Positions 28,942 to 38,923 of a stretch of 64,000 bases of DNA are shown piece after piece. Within the stretch, counting starts at the first letter, position 1. Each line of letters starts with the position of its first letter. Source of the DNA: Hyphomicrobium methylovorum (GTDB lineage Bacteria > Pseudomonadota > Alphaproteobacteria > Rhizobiales > Hyphomicrobiaceae); contig NZ_QHJE01000001.1 of the NCBI RefSeq assembly GCF_013626205.1, positions 2,336,501 to 2,400,500 on the forward strand, read 5' to 3'. The translations under genes were made by a program, and so were the position numbers. The notes beneath the pieces were generated by a model. It was not told where the DNA came from. It did no database searches and was given only the letters and a program-made list of their open reading frames with translations.

Positions 28942-29688
28942 TGCCCAATTGGCGATCCTCTTGGCGATATCTTCTGCGCCGGGCTCCATCGGCAGCATAT
29001 GGGCGTGTCCCTTCGCCTCTTCGAAAATAGCGTTCTTCAGGGATTGCGCCGTGCGGCGTGCCGTGGCGATGGATACGAGTTGATCGTCGGTTCCGGAAAT
29101 GCAAAGCACTGGGCAATCGATTGCGTTTGCGTTCACCGCAGTCGCTTCCGACAGGTCGAACATCCAGAAGAAGAGTTCGAACCAGACGCGGCCAGATTCC
29201 GGCGTGAACTGATCGAAGATCTGCCGTTGTTCTTCGCGCGGAATGCGATTGAGAGAGCAGGCGGCTGCAATGTCGAAATCGGGAGGAAGCACGCGCGTCC
29301 AGAACGGTCCGAGCGACATGAAATCCTGCGCCATTTTTCGTTCGTTGTCGGTCGCGACCAGAATGCTGGCGTGCGCGGCCGGACTGATGAGAATGAGGGC
29401 GCTTGCCAAGCCGCGGGACGCGAGCTGTTGCGCAAGGATGGCGCCGAGCGAGTGACCGAGGACAACCGGCGGCGTTGGAAAAGAACGCAGAAACTCTTCG
29501 AGTTCGGCATAATAGTCTTTGACGCTTTTGCCAGCGAGTTCTGCTTGGCTATCTTTTGCCCTTGATCCGTGCCCGATCAAATCCGGCGTATGGCATTTCC
29601 AGCCAAGGTCTTCGAAAACGGCTTTGAACTTTGCAAAGCACCAGCCGCCGGCGTTCGCGCCGTGCAGCATTACGATTTCCTTAGGCAT
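28900..29688 (-). CDS. Alpha/beta hydrolase
   Basis: 262-residue serine hydrolase. The oxyanion region is MLHGANAGG, the nucleophile is in GHSLGA (Ser about 80), the acid is probably in SGTDDQLV, and the base is the histidine in GHAHMLPMEP. It resembles methylesterase/hydroxynitrile lyase-like hydrolases; the substrate is unknown. I chose the ATG at 29688, since the frame start at 29703 is a TTG overlapping the rsmD stop. It lies 11 bases after rsmD and likely shares its transcript; its last 42 bases are antisense to the transporter gene. Confidence 0.75.
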   Translation of the reverse strand: MPKEIVMLHGANAGGWCFAKFKAVFEDLGWKCHTPDLIGHGSRAKDSQAELAGKSVKDYYAELEEFLRSFPTPPVVLGHSLGAILAQQLASRGLASALILISPAAHASILVATDNERKMAQDFMSLGPFWTRVLPPDFDIAAACSLNRIPREEQRQIFDQFTPESGRVWFELFFWMFDLSEATAVNANAIDCPVLCISGTDDQLVSIATARRTAQSLKNAIFEEAKGHAHMLPMEPGAEDIAKRIANWASVSARTPAVQTVE

Positions 29689-29699
29689 GAATTGTCCGC

Positions 29700-30263
29700 T
29701 CAATTTCTGGAGAACTGGAGAAAACGAATTTCAGTATCGCCGTAGGCTCTTCGGTCTACCAGGGTGAATGCGCCGGGCGGTAAAATTTCAGTATTCAAAC
29801 GTTCTTCCAGTACACACACCGCTCCGGGGCGCAGCCATGCGCCGCTTGCGAGGCCCGTGAGGGCGGCTTCGCCAAGGCCCTTGCCATAAGGCGGGTCTAG
29901 GAAAGCGAGATCATAGGGCTGCATGTTGCCAGCCGGTCCGAGGTCTGTCGCGTCACGCCGGTAGATGCGGGTTTCTCCGGTGAGGCCGAGAGCTTCGACG
30001 TTTTCGCGGATGAGCGCGCGTGCTCCGGCAGCATCTTCGACGAAGAGACAGAAGCTCGCGCCGCGGGAAACGGCTTCGATCCCCAGTGCACCCGTGCCCG
30101 CGAAGAGATCGATGACGCGGGAGCCTTGCAGCAAAAAGTTTCCCATGCCGTGTGAAAGAATGTTGAACACACTTTCGCGCACGCGATCGGATGTTGGGCG
30201 CGTACTGGAGTCGGCGGGCGTGGCGAGCGCCCGTCCGCGAAAGCGCCCGGCAACGACTCTCAT
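29700..30263 (-). CDS. rsmD: 16S rRNA (guanine(966)-N(2))-methyltransferase
   Basis: S-adenosylmethionine-dependent enzyme modifying G966 of 16S rRNA in the small subunit. 187 residues. The N-terminus MRVVAGRFRGR and TRPTSDRVRESVFNIL are family hallmarks; the SAM-binding motif is DLFAGTGALGIEA and the catalytic motif DPPY is at 123-126. Its ATG overlaps the stop of the upstream pseudouridine synthase gene (ATGA), so the two are translationally coupled; the shared theme is rRNA modification. Confidence 0.95.
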   Translation of the reverse strand: MRVVAGRFRGRALATPADSSTRPTSDRVRESVFNILSHGMGNFLLQGSRVIDLFAGTGALGIEAVSRGASFCLFVEDAAGARALIRENVEALGLTGETRIYRRDATDLGPAGNMQPYDLAFLDPPYGKGLGEAALTGLASGAWLRPGAVCVLEERLNTEILPPGAFTLVDRRAYGDTEIRFLQFSRN

Positions 30264-31135
30264 TCGTCGTTGCTCCCGCTAGCTGCGCGTCCGCGTGCGT
30301 GGCGGGCTTTTCGCTCGACCTGGCTTTCGGAAAAGCCGAGTGCTTCGGCGGCTTTCGGCCCAAGCTGGGCGACGAGGACGCGACGGCGAACGGCTTCGAC
30401 AGCGCCCGGCGCGAGATCGAGAAGCTGGAACGGTCCGAACGATACGCGGATCAACCGGCTTACGGTGAGGCCGAGATGCGCGAGGACGTTTCTCACTTCG
30501 CGGTTCTTGCCTTCGCGAATTGAGATCGAGAGCCACGTGTTGGCACCTTGGACGCTATCGACGGCGGCTTCGATCGGTCCGTATTTGATGCCGTCAATTT
30601 CGACGCCGTCTTTCAGGTTGGCCAGATCGGCGGGCGAGACACGGCCCTTGGCGCGCGCTCGGTAGCGGCGCACCCAGCCGTTGGCGGGAAGCTCGAGGTG
30701 ACGCGCGAGGGCTCCGTCGTTGGTTAAAAGCAGCAAGCCTTCGGTATTAAAGTCGAGGCGGCCGACGGAGATGACGCGAGGCATTTCCGGCGGCATCTTT
30801 TCGAATACGGTCGGGCGGCCGCCGGGATCGGCGTGCGTAGTGACGATGCCCTTGGGTTTGTGGTAGCGCCAGAGTTGAGGTGGTGCGGCGGCTGGAAGCG
30901 GTTTGCCGTCGACGATGATCTTGTCGCCGGGCGAGACTTCGACGGCTGGCGTCTTCAGGAGCTTGCCGTTGACGCTGACGCGGCCGTCGGCGATCCAGCG
31001 TTCGGCTTCTCGGCGTGAGCAGAGACCGGCGCGTGCCATCGCTTTGGCGATGCGCATGGGTTCATCGCGGCCCGTATTGGCGCTCGATGGTTTGCTGGCC
31101 TGTGTTTTGGCTGGCGTTTGTGCTGGTTTGGCCAT
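30260..31135 (-). CDS. RsuA/RluB-family rRNA pseudouridine synthase
   Basis: Converts a uridine of ribosomal RNA to pseudouridine. 291 residues. After a Lys/Pro/Ala-rich start, an S4 RNA-binding domain spans about 26-85 (RIAKAMARAGLCSRREAERW), followed by the catalytic domain with GRLDFNTEGLLLLTND (Asp128 is the nucleophile). The last ~45 residues are basic. The family cannot be split reliably into RluB, RluE, RluF or RsuA from this alone; RluB is the most likely. Divergent from tadA, 36 bases apart. Confidence 0.9.
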   Translation of the reverse strand: MAKPAQTPAKTQASKPSSANTGRDEPMRIAKAMARAGLCSRREAERWIADGRVSVNGKLLKTPAVEVSPGDKIIVDGKPLPAAAPPQLWRYHKPKGIVTTHADPGGRPTVFEKMPPEMPRVISVGRLDFNTEGLLLLTNDGALARHLELPANGWVRRYRARAKGRVSPADLANLKDGVEIDGIKYGPIEAAVDSVQGANTWLSISIREGKNREVRNVLAHLGLTVSRLIRVSFGPFQLLDLAPGAVEAVRRRVLVAQLGPKAAEALGFSESQVERKARHARGRAASGSNDE

Positions 31136-31171
31136 GGTCTACGATGCAATTGTGAGGGGCAAAGCGAGCTT

Positions 31172-31633
31172 ATGACATTGACCGCGCCGCGAAGCCATAT
31201 GCCGCTTGCACTCGGGGAGGCCCGTGCCGCCGGACTTCGCGGTGAAATCCCGGTTGGAGCGGTTCTTGTCGGGCCAACCGGTGAGGTGATTGCTGCCAGC
31301 GGCAACCGTACGCGCGAGCTTTTCGATCCGACGTCGCACGCGGAAATTCTTGTCATTCGCGCGGCTTGCGCGGCTCTGGGCCAAGAGCGACTGGTGGGGT
31401 GCGATCTTCACGTTACACTCGAACCCTGTGCGATGTGCGCTACCGCGATTTCCTTCGCGCGTATCCGGCGCCTGTACTATGGCGCGAGCGATCCGAAGGG
31501 AGGTGGCGTCGAGCACGGAGCGCGTGTTTTCAGCCAGCCGACGTGCCACCATGCGCCGGAGATCTATGCCGGGATTGGTGAGGCAGAGGCGAGTGCGCTG
31601 CTGAAAGAGTTTTTTGCAACGAGAAGAGTCTAA
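31172..31633 (+). CDS. tadA: tRNA-specific adenosine deaminase
   Basis: Deaminates the wobble adenosine of tRNA-Arg(ACG) to inosine. 153 residues. The zinc site is HAE (His57, Glu59) and PCAMC (Cys86, Cys89), the standard cytidine/tRNA deaminase pattern, followed by ARIRRLYYGASDPKGG. I chose the ATG at 31172; another in-frame ATG at 31199 would begin MPLALGEARAAG, which matches the family start equally well. Divergent from the pseudouridine synthase gene. Confidence 0.92.
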   Translation: MTLTAPRSHMPLALGEARAAGLRGEIPVGAVLVGPTGEVIAASGNRTRELFDPTSHAEILVIRAACAALGQERLVGCDLHVTLEPCAMCATAISFARIRRLYYGASDPKGGGVEHGARVFSQPTCHHAPEIYAGIGEAEASALLKEFFATRRV

Positions 31634-31645
31634 AGGTTGCGCCTT

Positions 31646-31700
31646 GCGCTGGATCCCCGCTCTTCGACGCGACTGCGTCGCGCTCGACCGAGGATGACGA
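31646..31700. repeat. Intergenic repeat, copy 1
   Basis: Begins GCGCTGGATCCCCG and ends GAGGATGACGA, with an internal hairpin CGACGC-GACT-GCGTCG. A second copy with the same two ends lies at 57149-57200. The ends resemble the dispersed GGATCCCCG...GATGACGA elements common between genes in Hyphomicrobiales genomes (from memory). It lies between the tadA and patatin genes, which are convergent, so it may act as a terminator. Confidence 0.65.
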
Positions 31701-31706
31701 AGTCGA

Positions 31707-32687
31707 TCAATCGCGTTTTCGGGCGCGAGCGCGGGCGAGAAGGCTGCGTCGTTTTGGCTTTTCAGCGGTGGCAGGTTCGGGTTTTGGTTCGTGGGTGACT
31801 TCAGCGAGTGTTTCGACAGATAAAACGCGCGTGAGCTGCTGCTTCAGTTGCTGCTTAGCTGGTGCGGCTGCGTCGAAAATTTCGTCATACTTTCGGAAAT
31901 CAAGAACCTGAAAGGTATTCGTTCCAGCGCGGATTAGGATGTCGGGCTGCGCGGCTTTCAGCTTTTCGCGAACGATGGTGCGTTCGAACAGAAAGGCGCT
32001 TGCGAACAGCGCCTCGAACGCGGTTGGCGCTGGGCGTTTTGGGTTGGCGCTGGGGCAGCCCGTCACGTCTATTGCGACGACGATATCACATTCGCCAAAT
32101 AGAAGATCGAAAGGCAGCGGGTTCGTCAGACCGCCATCGATAAGCGCGTGTCCGTCCAGAATGACCGGCTGAAAGATTGCAGGAAGCGCCATGCTTGCAG
32201 CAACGGCTTGGCGAAGCGGACCCTCAGTAAAGATCTTCGGTTCCTGATCGTAGAAATCGGATGCGACGATCTTCAGCGGGATCTCACACTCTGCGAAGTC
32301 GCTTTTCACTTCCTTCGGCAGGATGACGTCGAGAACGGTTTCGGGATTGAGGATGGCGTTGCGCGCGCTGAAGACGCTCAGAAGCTGCTGCAATGGTTGA
32401 GCGGCCATGAAGAGTTCGCGCACAATTCCGAAGCGCTGACCCAGGATCAGACGGGTGTGCGTGCGCAGGTCTTTGCCTGAGATGCCGGACGCGTAAGCGG
32501 CGCCGTAGATTGCGCCGATGGAGGTTCCGGCGATGATGGACGGGCGTATGCCGAGTTCATCAAATGCTTCGAGCATCGAGATATGTGCGAGACCGCGCGC
32601 GCCGCCGCCGCCGAGCGCGAGACCAATTCGCGGCGAATGGGAAATCGGCCGCGTTGTCTGCTGGGTGGCTTCTATGCGGGGTTTCAT
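31707..32687 (-). CDS. Patatin-like phospholipase
   Basis: Lipid acyl hydrolase of the RssA/patatin family, 326 residues. The oxyanion motif GGGGARG is at 26-32, the nucleophile in GTSIG (Ser56), and the catalytic Asp184 in DGG. The C-terminus ends with a basic low-complexity tail (RRSLLARARARKRD). No signal peptide or membrane segment, so it should be cytosolic or peripheral. It lies about 45 bases downstream of purD on the same strand. Substrate unknown. Confidence 0.85.
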   Translation of the reverse strand: MKPRIEATQQTTRPISHSPRIGLALGGGGARGLAHISMLEAFDELGIRPSIIAGTSIGAIYGAAYASGISGKDLRTHTRLILGQRFGIVRELFMAAQPLQQLLSVFSARNAILNPETVLDVILPKEVKSDFAECEIPLKIVASDFYDQEPKIFTEGPLRQAVAASMALPAIFQPVILDGHALIDGGLTNPLPFDLLFGECDIVVAIDVTGCPSANPKRPAPTAFEALFASAFLFERTIVREKLKAAQPDILIRAGTNTFQVLDFRKYDEIFDAAAPAKQQLKQQLTRVLSVETLAEVTHEPKPEPATAEKPKRRSLLARARARKRD

Positions 32688-32733
32688 GGATTTCTCGCTT
32701 ACCCGTGCAAATCGAAGCGTTCGCGCATTCCGT

Positions 32734-34005
32734 TCAGCGAGCTTTCAACGCTCGCCAGCCGATATCCGTGCGATAAAACCCGCCTGGCCATTCGATTTTT
32801 TCAATCGCGGCATAAGCGGCGTCGCGGGCTTCGGCGATGGTGCGGCCCCGTCCGGTGATGTTTAGCACGCGACCGCCGTTGGCAAGAAGGCGCGGACCGT
32901 CGCGGCGGGTTCCGGCGTGGAAGATTTCAACGCCGGGCGTTTGGCGTGCCGTTTCGAGGCCCTTGATCTCGGTGTCTTTGGTCGGTGTTCCGGGATAACC
33001 TTCGGCCGCCATGACGACGGTCAAAGCTGCGTCGTCGCTCCAGCGGACGGTGAACTTTCCGAGCACACCATCGGCTGTTGCGATGAGGCTCGAAAGCAGG
33101 TCGGATTTCAGACGCAGCATCAGCACCTGTGTTTCCGGATCGCCGAAGCGGACGTTGTATTCGATGAGCTTCGGGCCGGTTGACGTAATCATCAGACCCG
33201 CAAAAAGAACGCCCTTGAACGGAGTGCCACGGCTCGCCATCGTTTTGACGGTCGGCTCGATGATTTCGCGCATCACGCGCTGGGTCATTTCTTCGGTCAT
33301 GACAGGCGCGGGGGAATAGGCGCCCATGCCGCCCGTGTTCGGACCGGTGTCGCCTTCGCCGACGCGCTTGTGATCCTGGGCAGACGCCAAGGGGATAGCC
33401 GTTTTGCCATCACAGAGTGCGAAGAAGCTGGCTTCCTCTCCGTCGAGAAATTCTTCGATGAGGACTTCGCGTCCCGCCGCTCCGAACGCTCCGGAGAAGC
33501 AGGCGTCGATTGCGGCTTCGGCTTCGCTCTGCGTGGCGGCGATGACGACGCCCTTACCAGCGGCGAGCCCGTCCGCTTTGACCACGATGGGAAGCGTTTT
33601 CGTGGCGAGATAGGATTTTGCGCTCGTTGCGTCTGTGAAGCGGCCGTAATCAGCCGTCGGAATGTTGGCTTCGCGGCAGAGGTCTTTGGTGAAGCCCTTC
33701 GACCCTTCAAGCTGGGCCGCAGCTTTGGTCGGACCGAAATAGCGGATCCCGGCGTCGTCCAGCGCATTCCCCAGACCATCGACGAGTGGCGCTTCAGGAC
33801 CGATGACGACGAATTCGATAGCGTTGTCGCGACAGAAGCCGATGACGGCCTCATGGTTGCCTGCGTCGAGAGCGACACATTCCGCGAGTTCCGCGATTCC
33901 GGGATTTCCCGGTGCGCAAAAAAGCTTCGTTAGCAGCGGACTGGCGCTCAGCGCCCAGGCAAGTGCGTGCTCGCGTCCGCCCGCTCCGATTAGTAAGACG
34001 TTCAT
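32734..34005 (-). CDS. purD: Phosphoribosylamine-glycine ligase
   Basis: Second step of purine synthesis: joins phosphoribosylamine and glycine with ATP to make GAR. 423 residues, the normal length. The N-terminal [19 protein letters not shown] is the family start and [12 protein letters not shown] and [10 protein letters not shown] are further hallmarks of this ATP-grasp enzyme. I chose the ATG at 34005 because the 83 residues before it in the longer frame are antisense to xseA. Divergent from xseA, 68 bases between starts. Confidence 0.96.
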   Translation of the reverse strand: MNVLLIGAGGREHALAWALSASPLLTKLFCAPGNPGIAELAECVALDAGNHEAVIGFCRDNAIEFVVIGPEAPLVDGLGNALDDAGIRYFGPTKAAAQLEGSKGFTKDLCREANIPTADYGRFTDATSAKSYLATKTLPIVVKADGLAAGKGVVIAATQSEAEAAIDACFSGAFGAAGREVLIEEFLDGEEASFFALCDGKTAIPLASAQDHKRVGEGDTGPNTGGMGAYSPAPVMTEEMTQRVMREIIEPTVKTMASRGTPFKGVLFAGLMITSTGPKLIEYNVRFGDPETQVLMLRLKSDLLSSLIATADGVLGKFTVRWSDDAALTVVMAAEGYPGTPTKDTEIKGLETARQTPGVEIFHAGTRRDGPRLLANGGRVLNITGRGRTIAEARDAAYAAIEKIEWPGGFYRTDIGWRALKAR

Positions 34006-34073
34006 TCGGTCGCCCTGTTGGTTTTCGGGCCCTGGTGTATCATCGAACTTGAAACAGACAAGACGGCAGACAA

Positions 34074-35543
34074 TTGACTGACCTTCCTCAAGCAAAAGAT
34101 GCCCGTTCGGGCGCGAACACGCCGGAGTATTCCGTTTCCGAGCTTTCGGGCGCGATCCGGCGCGCGATCGAGGGCGAATTCGGACATGTGCGTCTCCGGG
34201 GCGAAATTTCCGGTTATCGCGGCCCTCATGCCTCCGGACACTGCTATTTCGCACTCAAGGATGACAAGGCGAAGATCGACGCGGTTATCTGGAAGGGATC
34301 ATTTGGCCGCCTGCGCTTCAAGCCCGAAGAGGGCATGGAGGTTATCGCCCAAGGCAAGCTGACCACGTTTCCGGGGTCGTCGAAGTATCAGATCGTCATA
34401 GAGGCCATTGAACCGGCAGGTGCCGGTGCGTTGATGGCGGTTCTGGAAGAGCGGAAACGCAAGCTCGCGGCCGAGGGGCTTTTTGACGAAGCGCGCAAGA
34501 AGCCCCTGCCGTTTCTGCCGAAGGTGGTTGGCATCGTCACGTCGCCGACCGGCGCGGTGATCCGAGATATGCTGCACGGCTTCAACGAGCGTTTTCCGAC
34601 GCGCGTTTTGCTTTGGCCGGTGCGCGTACAAGGCGAAGGCAGTGCGGCTGAGGTCGCCGCGGCGATCCGTGGTTTCAACGCGCTTTCTGCCGACGGTAAG
34701 GTTCCGCGCCCGGACGTTCTGATCGTGGCGCGCGGCGGTGGCAGCCTTGAGGACCTTTGGGGGTTCAACGAAGAGAGCGTGGCGCGGGCGGTCGCGGAGA
34801 GTGACATCCCGCTGATCTCGGCAGTCGGGCATGAAACCGACTGGACGCTGATCGATCTCGTTGCGGATGCGCGCGCTCCAACGCCGACCAAGGCTGCGGA
34901 ATGGGCGGTTCCTAAGTATTCCGACCTGATAGAACGGGTCGAGAGTTTTGATAGCCGTCAGCGCACTGCGATGCGGCGCGTGCTCAACGATGTTCGCTCG
35001 CACCTCAAGGCGTCGGCTCGGGGTTTGCCAAGATTGGCGGATCTCATCGCTATGCCACGTCAGCGTTTCGATGCCGTTGATGGGCGGCTGTCGCGGGCGC
35101 TTTTGTCGAATACGCGCGCTCATGGTACGCGGCTGGCAAGAACGGGCGGGCGTTTGAATGGGGCCCCGCTGGTTCAGAAGATTTCCAGACTTGACGAACG
35201 GTTGCAGACGCTGGATCGGCGTCGACACCGGGCTTTAGCGCAACGGCTGGTCGACAGCCGCCGGACGCTCGACGGACGCGCGGCGCTTCTCAAGTCGTTG
35301 GGTTATCAGAGCGTTCTGGCGCGAGGGTTCGCGCTGGTACGGGATGACGCGGGACTTATGGTCAGGTCGGCGGGATCGATTGCGCCGGGTGCAGCGCTCG
35401 GCATCGAATTTGCCGACGGACGGATCGGTGTCGTCGCGGATGGTACCCCACCGCTTGACAGAAGCGGTCGCGATCCGCAAATCGACACAAAACCCCCGCG
35501 CCCCAAGAAAGGCGGTCGCGGCGGACAGGGCTCTCTTTTTTAA
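34074..35543 (+). CDS. xseA: Exodeoxyribonuclease VII large subunit
   Basis: Catalytic subunit of the single-strand-specific exonuclease, used in repair. 489 residues. The N-terminal OB-fold region is [20 protein letters not shown], and the catalytic part shows [15 protein letters not shown] and [17 protein letters not shown]. The C-terminus is a basic helical region ending [17 protein letters not shown]. It starts at TTG with only a weak ribosome site, so the exact start is less sure. The small subunit gene xseB is not in this window. Confidence 0.94.
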   Translation: MTDLPQAKDARSGANTPEYSVSELSGAIRRAIEGEFGHVRLRGEISGYRGPHASGHCYFALKDDKAKIDAVIWKGSFGRLRFKPEEGMEVIAQGKLTTFPGSSKYQIVIEAIEPAGAGALMAVLEERKRKLAAEGLFDEARKKPLPFLPKVVGIVTSPTGAVIRDMLHGFNERFPTRVLLWPVRVQGEGSAAEVAAAIRGFNALSADGKVPRPDVLIVARGGGSLEDLWGFNEESVARAVAESDIPLISAVGHETDWTLIDLVADARAPTPTKAAEWAVPKYSDLIERVESFDSRQRTAMRRVLNDVRSHLKASARGLPRLADLIAMPRQRFDAVDGRLSRALLSNTRAHGTRLARTGGRLNGAPLVQKISRLDERLQTLDRRRHRALAQRLVDSRRTLDGRAALLKSLGYQSVLARGFALVRDDAGLMVRSAGSIAPGAALGIEFADGRIGVVADGTPPLDRSGRDPQIDTKPPRPKKGGRGGQGSLF

Positions 35544-35633
35544 TGAGCTTGAGCTAGACTGTTTGATGTGCAGGGTTGTGGCCCGCACATCAAACACTGT
35601 TGGCCTGCAGAGATAGGCGCGCTCCGAGGCAGA

Positions 35634-35876
35634 ATGAACCGTATCGAGAAATTTTTTGGCGTTCGTAACGAAGCCAAGCTTCGCTATCTGGACGGAGAAT
35701 TCGAAGTCGTCTCCGCGGGCGAGTTCGTGCGCTGCGCCGTGACCGGGCAGCCGATTGCGCTGAACGATCTGCGCTACTGGAGCGTCGACGCACAGGAGGC
35801 GTATGCATCGGCCGAGATTTCGCTGCAGCGGTATCTCGAACTCAAGGCTCAAGGCGACGTGTCGCGTCTCGGTTGA
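35634..35876 (+). CDS. DUF2093 family protein
   Basis: 80-residue protein of a family restricted to alphaproteobacteria with no known function. Hallmarks are AKLRYLDGEFEVV, GEFVRCAVTGQPI, LRYWSV and QEAYASAE. It is followed by no other gene on this strand; the convergent lpxK ends eight bases away. The ATG at 35634 has GAGG five bases upstream. It is near xseA and probably transcribed after it. Confidence 0.9.
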   Translation: MNRIEKFFGVRNEAKLRYLDGEFEVVSAGEFVRCAVTGQPIALNDLRYWSVDAQEAYASAEISLQRYLELKAQGDVSRLG

Positions 35877-35884
35877 TCGCCCTG

Positions 35885-36919
35885 CTATGATTGCCGCGAG
35901 AGCGCGGCATGGAGCAACGCTTTCAAGGTTTGCAAATTTTCGCCGTCTATCGCCGCTTCAATGGCCAGCACCGATGAAGCCGCACGGAGTTCGGTGACAG
36001 CGCCACTTGCGCTTGCGAGGCGCGCGAAATCTTTCTCGGTCGTGATGAGTTCCGCGTTTGCGCCCTGTGCTGCTTCGAGCAGCATGCGTGCATCGTGGTC
36101 TGAAAACGGATGATGATCGGCGAAGGCGTGACGGCTGAGTACGACGGCCCCTAATGTTTCCAGCAGAGAGAAGAACCGTCCGGGGTTTGCGATACCGGCA
36201 TAGGCGATAACTTTTCGGCTGCGGAAACGATCGGCATTCGCGGTTGGGCGCACTGAAGCGGATATGATCGGTGCTGATGTCAGCCTGCTGAGTTTGACAC
36301 GCAGGTCGCTGGCGGCGGATCGGACTTCGCCGTTTAGAACAATCAGGTTTGCAAGGCGGATTTGTTCGGCGAGCGGCGCCCGCAGTGGTCCCGCCGGGAT
36401 GACGCGGCCATTGCCGAAGCGTCGTGCGCAATCGACGACTGCAATCGTCAAATCCTTTGCGAGGGTGGGATTTTGCAAGCCATCGTCCATGATGATTGCA
36501 GCGGGGCCGGTTGCGTTCTGCTCAATCAGTTCGGCACCTTTTCGTCGGTCACGTGAGACGACGGCGGATGCGTGTGCTGCGAGCAGGAAAGGTTCGTCGC
36601 CGACGTCGGCCGCGGCATGGCGCGTAGGGTCCACGAGAACTGCGCCGGATGCGCTTCCGCCGTATCCGCGAGATAGAAACCACGGTGCGCGGCCTTCTTC
36701 CTTGACGAGTTTGGCAAGGAGCAGCGCAAGCGGTGTTTTACCGGATCCGCCAGCGGTGAAATTTCCGACGCATATGACCGGAAGGCGCGAACGGTAGCCG
36801 TTTTGATCGCGCAGGCGCGCTGAAGCGATACGTCCGACGACCGCTGCGACCGGAGCGAGAAGCGCGGCCTGCCATGACGATTCCGCGCCGTACCACCATT
36901 CGGGTTCGCGGACCGGCAT
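35885..36919 (-). CDS. lpxK: Tetraacyldisaccharide 4'-kinase
   Basis: Adds the 4'-phosphate to the lipid A disaccharide at the inner membrane. 344 residues. After an N-terminal amphipathic segment, the P-loop is GNFTAGGSGKTP (52-63), followed by LSRGYGG. It abuts the waaA fusion gene upstream: the ATG begins immediately after the waaA stop, so they are translationally coupled and form a lipid A/Kdo unit. Confidence 0.94.
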   Translation of the reverse strand: MPVREPEWWYGAESSWQAALLAPVAAVVGRIASARLRDQNGYRSRLPVICVGNFTAGGSGKTPLALLLAKLVKEEGRAPWFLSRGYGGSASGAVLVDPTRHAAADVGDEPFLLAAHASAVVSRDRRKGAELIEQNATGPAAIIMDDGLQNPTLAKDLTIAVVDCARRFGNGRVIPAGPLRAPLAEQIRLANLIVLNGEVRSAASDLRVKLSRLTSAPIISASVRPTANADRFRSRKVIAYAGIANPGRFFSLLETLGAVVLSRHAFADHHPFSDHDARMLLEAAQGANAELITTEKDFARLASASGAVTELRAASSVLAIEAAIDGENLQTLKALLHAALSRQS

Positions 36920-38923
36920 TTAACGCCTCTGTCGTTCGAGTAGAGGCAGAATTGCGCCGAGCGTTTTATCCAGTGCACCACCGAGCGATTGCAGAGCGCG
37001 ATCTGCGCCCGCTCGCATCTTCTCTGCCGCGGCATGATCTGCGTAGAGTCGGGTGACCTGCTTGGCGATGTCATCGGAGGAGCGCACTTCGGCTGCACCG
37101 CCCTCGGCATAAAGCGCGGCGTAGGCATCGCGAAAGTTGTGCGTGAAGGGACCGGATAGGATCGCGGCACCCATGCGGACGGCTTCGATTGGATTTTGCC
37201 CGCCGTGTTCGACCAGCGAGCCGCCGATCAATGCGATCGGCGCGATCTTGTAGAAGGTGCCGAGTTCTCCGATCGTATCGGCGATGTAAATTTCGGTATC
37301 GGCCGACGGAGCAGACGCGCGGCTGCGAAGCTCCGTCTTCAGGCCCAGTGCGCCGAGCGATGAAGCAAGTGCGCTGCCACGGTCCGGATGGCGGGGCACG
37401 ATGATTGTCAGCAAGCCTTGCACGTCGCGCCGCATCAGCGCGTGTGCCGCAGCAATGACGGTGTCTTCGCCAGGGTGCGTGCTCGCGGCGAGGAAGACCG
37501 GCCGTGTGCGGATTGCTGATTGGAGTGTCGCGAGCGCATCGGCATCGACGGGCGGCGGCGGCGCGTCGATCTTCAGATTTCCGGCGGTGATGACGTTCGG
37601 CGCGCCGAGGCGCTTGATGGCGCGGGTGATCTGCGCGTTCTGCGTCAGCACGGCTGAGAAGCGGGAAAACAGCGGCCGTCCGAATTTCGCGAAGCGCCGC
37701 CAGCGGCTGATGCTTCGTGGGGACATGCGCGCGTTAACGAGCACGAGCGGAATTTTATGCGCGGCCGTTTTCAACACGAGGTTTGGCCAGATGTCAGATT
37801 CCGTGAAAATCGAAATCGAAGGCCGCCAGTGATCGAGAAATCTTTCGATGTAGCTCGGCACATCCAGCGGCACGTATTGGTGAAACGCGCGCTCCGGCAG
37901 GCGGCGCGCGGCAACCTCTGCCGACGTCGTTGTGCCTGTCGTCAACAGCACGTGGACATCGTCAGCCGCGGCGAGGATGCGATCGATCATCGGTAGGACG
38001 GCGTTCGCTTCGCCGACGCTGGCGGCATGAACCCAGACGATCTGTCCGGGCGGTCGTGGGCGTCCAGCGAAACCTAAACGTTCGCCGCGCCGGTGGATGT
38101 TTTCCTTGCCCTGGCGACCGCGCATATTGAGGAAAGCCGGAACGGCTGGGCGAAAAAGCGATGTTCCCGCGCGGTATACCTTCAATGCGAGGCCGGGCTC
38201 GGGCGGATTGGCGGCGGCGAGAACATCGAGCGGGGTCGCGCGGTTGATGTCGCCGCCTGCGAGTTCATACGCGCGGACAGTCACCGCGTTGAGCACGGTT
38301 TCGAGTTCCAGGCGTTTGGACTCGAGTACGTCTGCGTCAGCGTCCTTCGGAACGAAGATCGGATTGCCGCCGACGAATGCGAGCTTCGAATAGGGAAGGG
38401 CGAACGTCAGCCGGCTCCAAGTGTCGAGCGATGCGAAATGTTTCGACGCGACTGCCACGGGTACAATGGGGCGGCCGGAGATTCGTGCGATTGCGATGAT
38501 CCCGGCACCAGCTACGCGGGCTGGTCCCGGCGGTACGTCCGCCGTCATTACCAGCGATGCGCCGTCGCGCAGCGTGCCGACGGACGCGCGCAACGCGGCG
38601 GCGCCACCGCGGTCGCGCTTTCGGTGTCCGGCACCTGCGCCGCGGATCAGTTCGACGTCCATCGAGCGCATCGTCTCGCTGACGAGTTCAGCGTCTCCGT
38701 GCCGCGCCACCATCGCGGCGACCCTGACATTTTCGGGCCGCAGTTCCGAGACCATCATGAACTGGCCGTGCCAGCATGCGACGATACAGGGGTGGACGCC
38801 TGCAAGGCGGTCCAGGAGATCGCTGGGTTCGTAAACGCTGGTAGATGTTCGGCCGACGTGGCGGATGTAGCGGGCAACAGTGCGCCCGCCAAATCGCAGC
38901 AGCGTCTTCTTCGTATCGGCCAT
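36920..38923 (-). CDS. waaA: DUF374 acyltransferase-like domain fused to Kdo transferase WaaA
   Basis: One frame of 667 residues combines two proteins that are normally separate. Residues about 30-230 are a DUF374 domain (LPLAT-like, seen in CWHGQFMM, VARHGDAELVSETM and GRPIVPVAVAS). Residues about 245-667 are WaaA/KdtA, which attaches Kdo to lipid A: GERLGF (280-284), WVHAASVGE (297-305), ESDIWPN, and the late SLVEHGGQNPIEA. The linker (about 230-270) includes Ala/Pro residues. There is no start codon with a good ribosome site inside the frame that would split it, as far as I can see. The gene directly precedes lpxK; a WaaA plus DUF374 plus LpxK order is usual in relatives, with the first two separate. 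Divergent from the phosphatase gene. Confidence 0.9.
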   Translation of the reverse strand: MADTKKTLLRFGGRTVARYIRHVGRTSTSVYEPSDLLDRLAGVHPCIVACWHGQFMMVSELRPENVRVAAMVARHGDAELVSETMRSMDVELIRGAGAGHRKRDRGGAAALRASVGTLRDGASLVMTADVPPGPARVAGAGIIAIARISGRPIVPVAVASKHFASLDTWSRLTFALPYSKLAFVGGNPIFVPKDADADVLESKRLELETVLNAVTVRAYELAGGDINRATPLDVLAAANPPEPGLALKVYRAGTSLFRPAVPAFLNMRGRQGKENIHRRGERLGFAGRPRPPGQIVWVHAASVGEANAVLPMIDRILAAADDVHVLLTTGTTTSAEVAARRLPERAFHQYVPLDVPSYIERFLDHWRPSISIFTESDIWPNLVLKTAAHKIPLVLVNARMSPRSISRWRRFAKFGRPLFSRFSAVLTQNAQITRAIKRLGAPNVITAGNLKIDAPPPPVDADALATLQSAIRTRPVFLAASTHPGEDTVIAAAHALMRRDVQGLLTIIVPRHPDRGSALASSLGALGLKTELRSRASAPSADTEIYIADTIGELGTFYKIAPIALIGGSLVEHGGQNPIEAVRMGAAILSGPFTHNFRDAYAALYAEGGAAEVRSSDDIAKQVTRLYADHAAAEKMRAGADRALQSLGGALDKTLGAILPLLERQRR

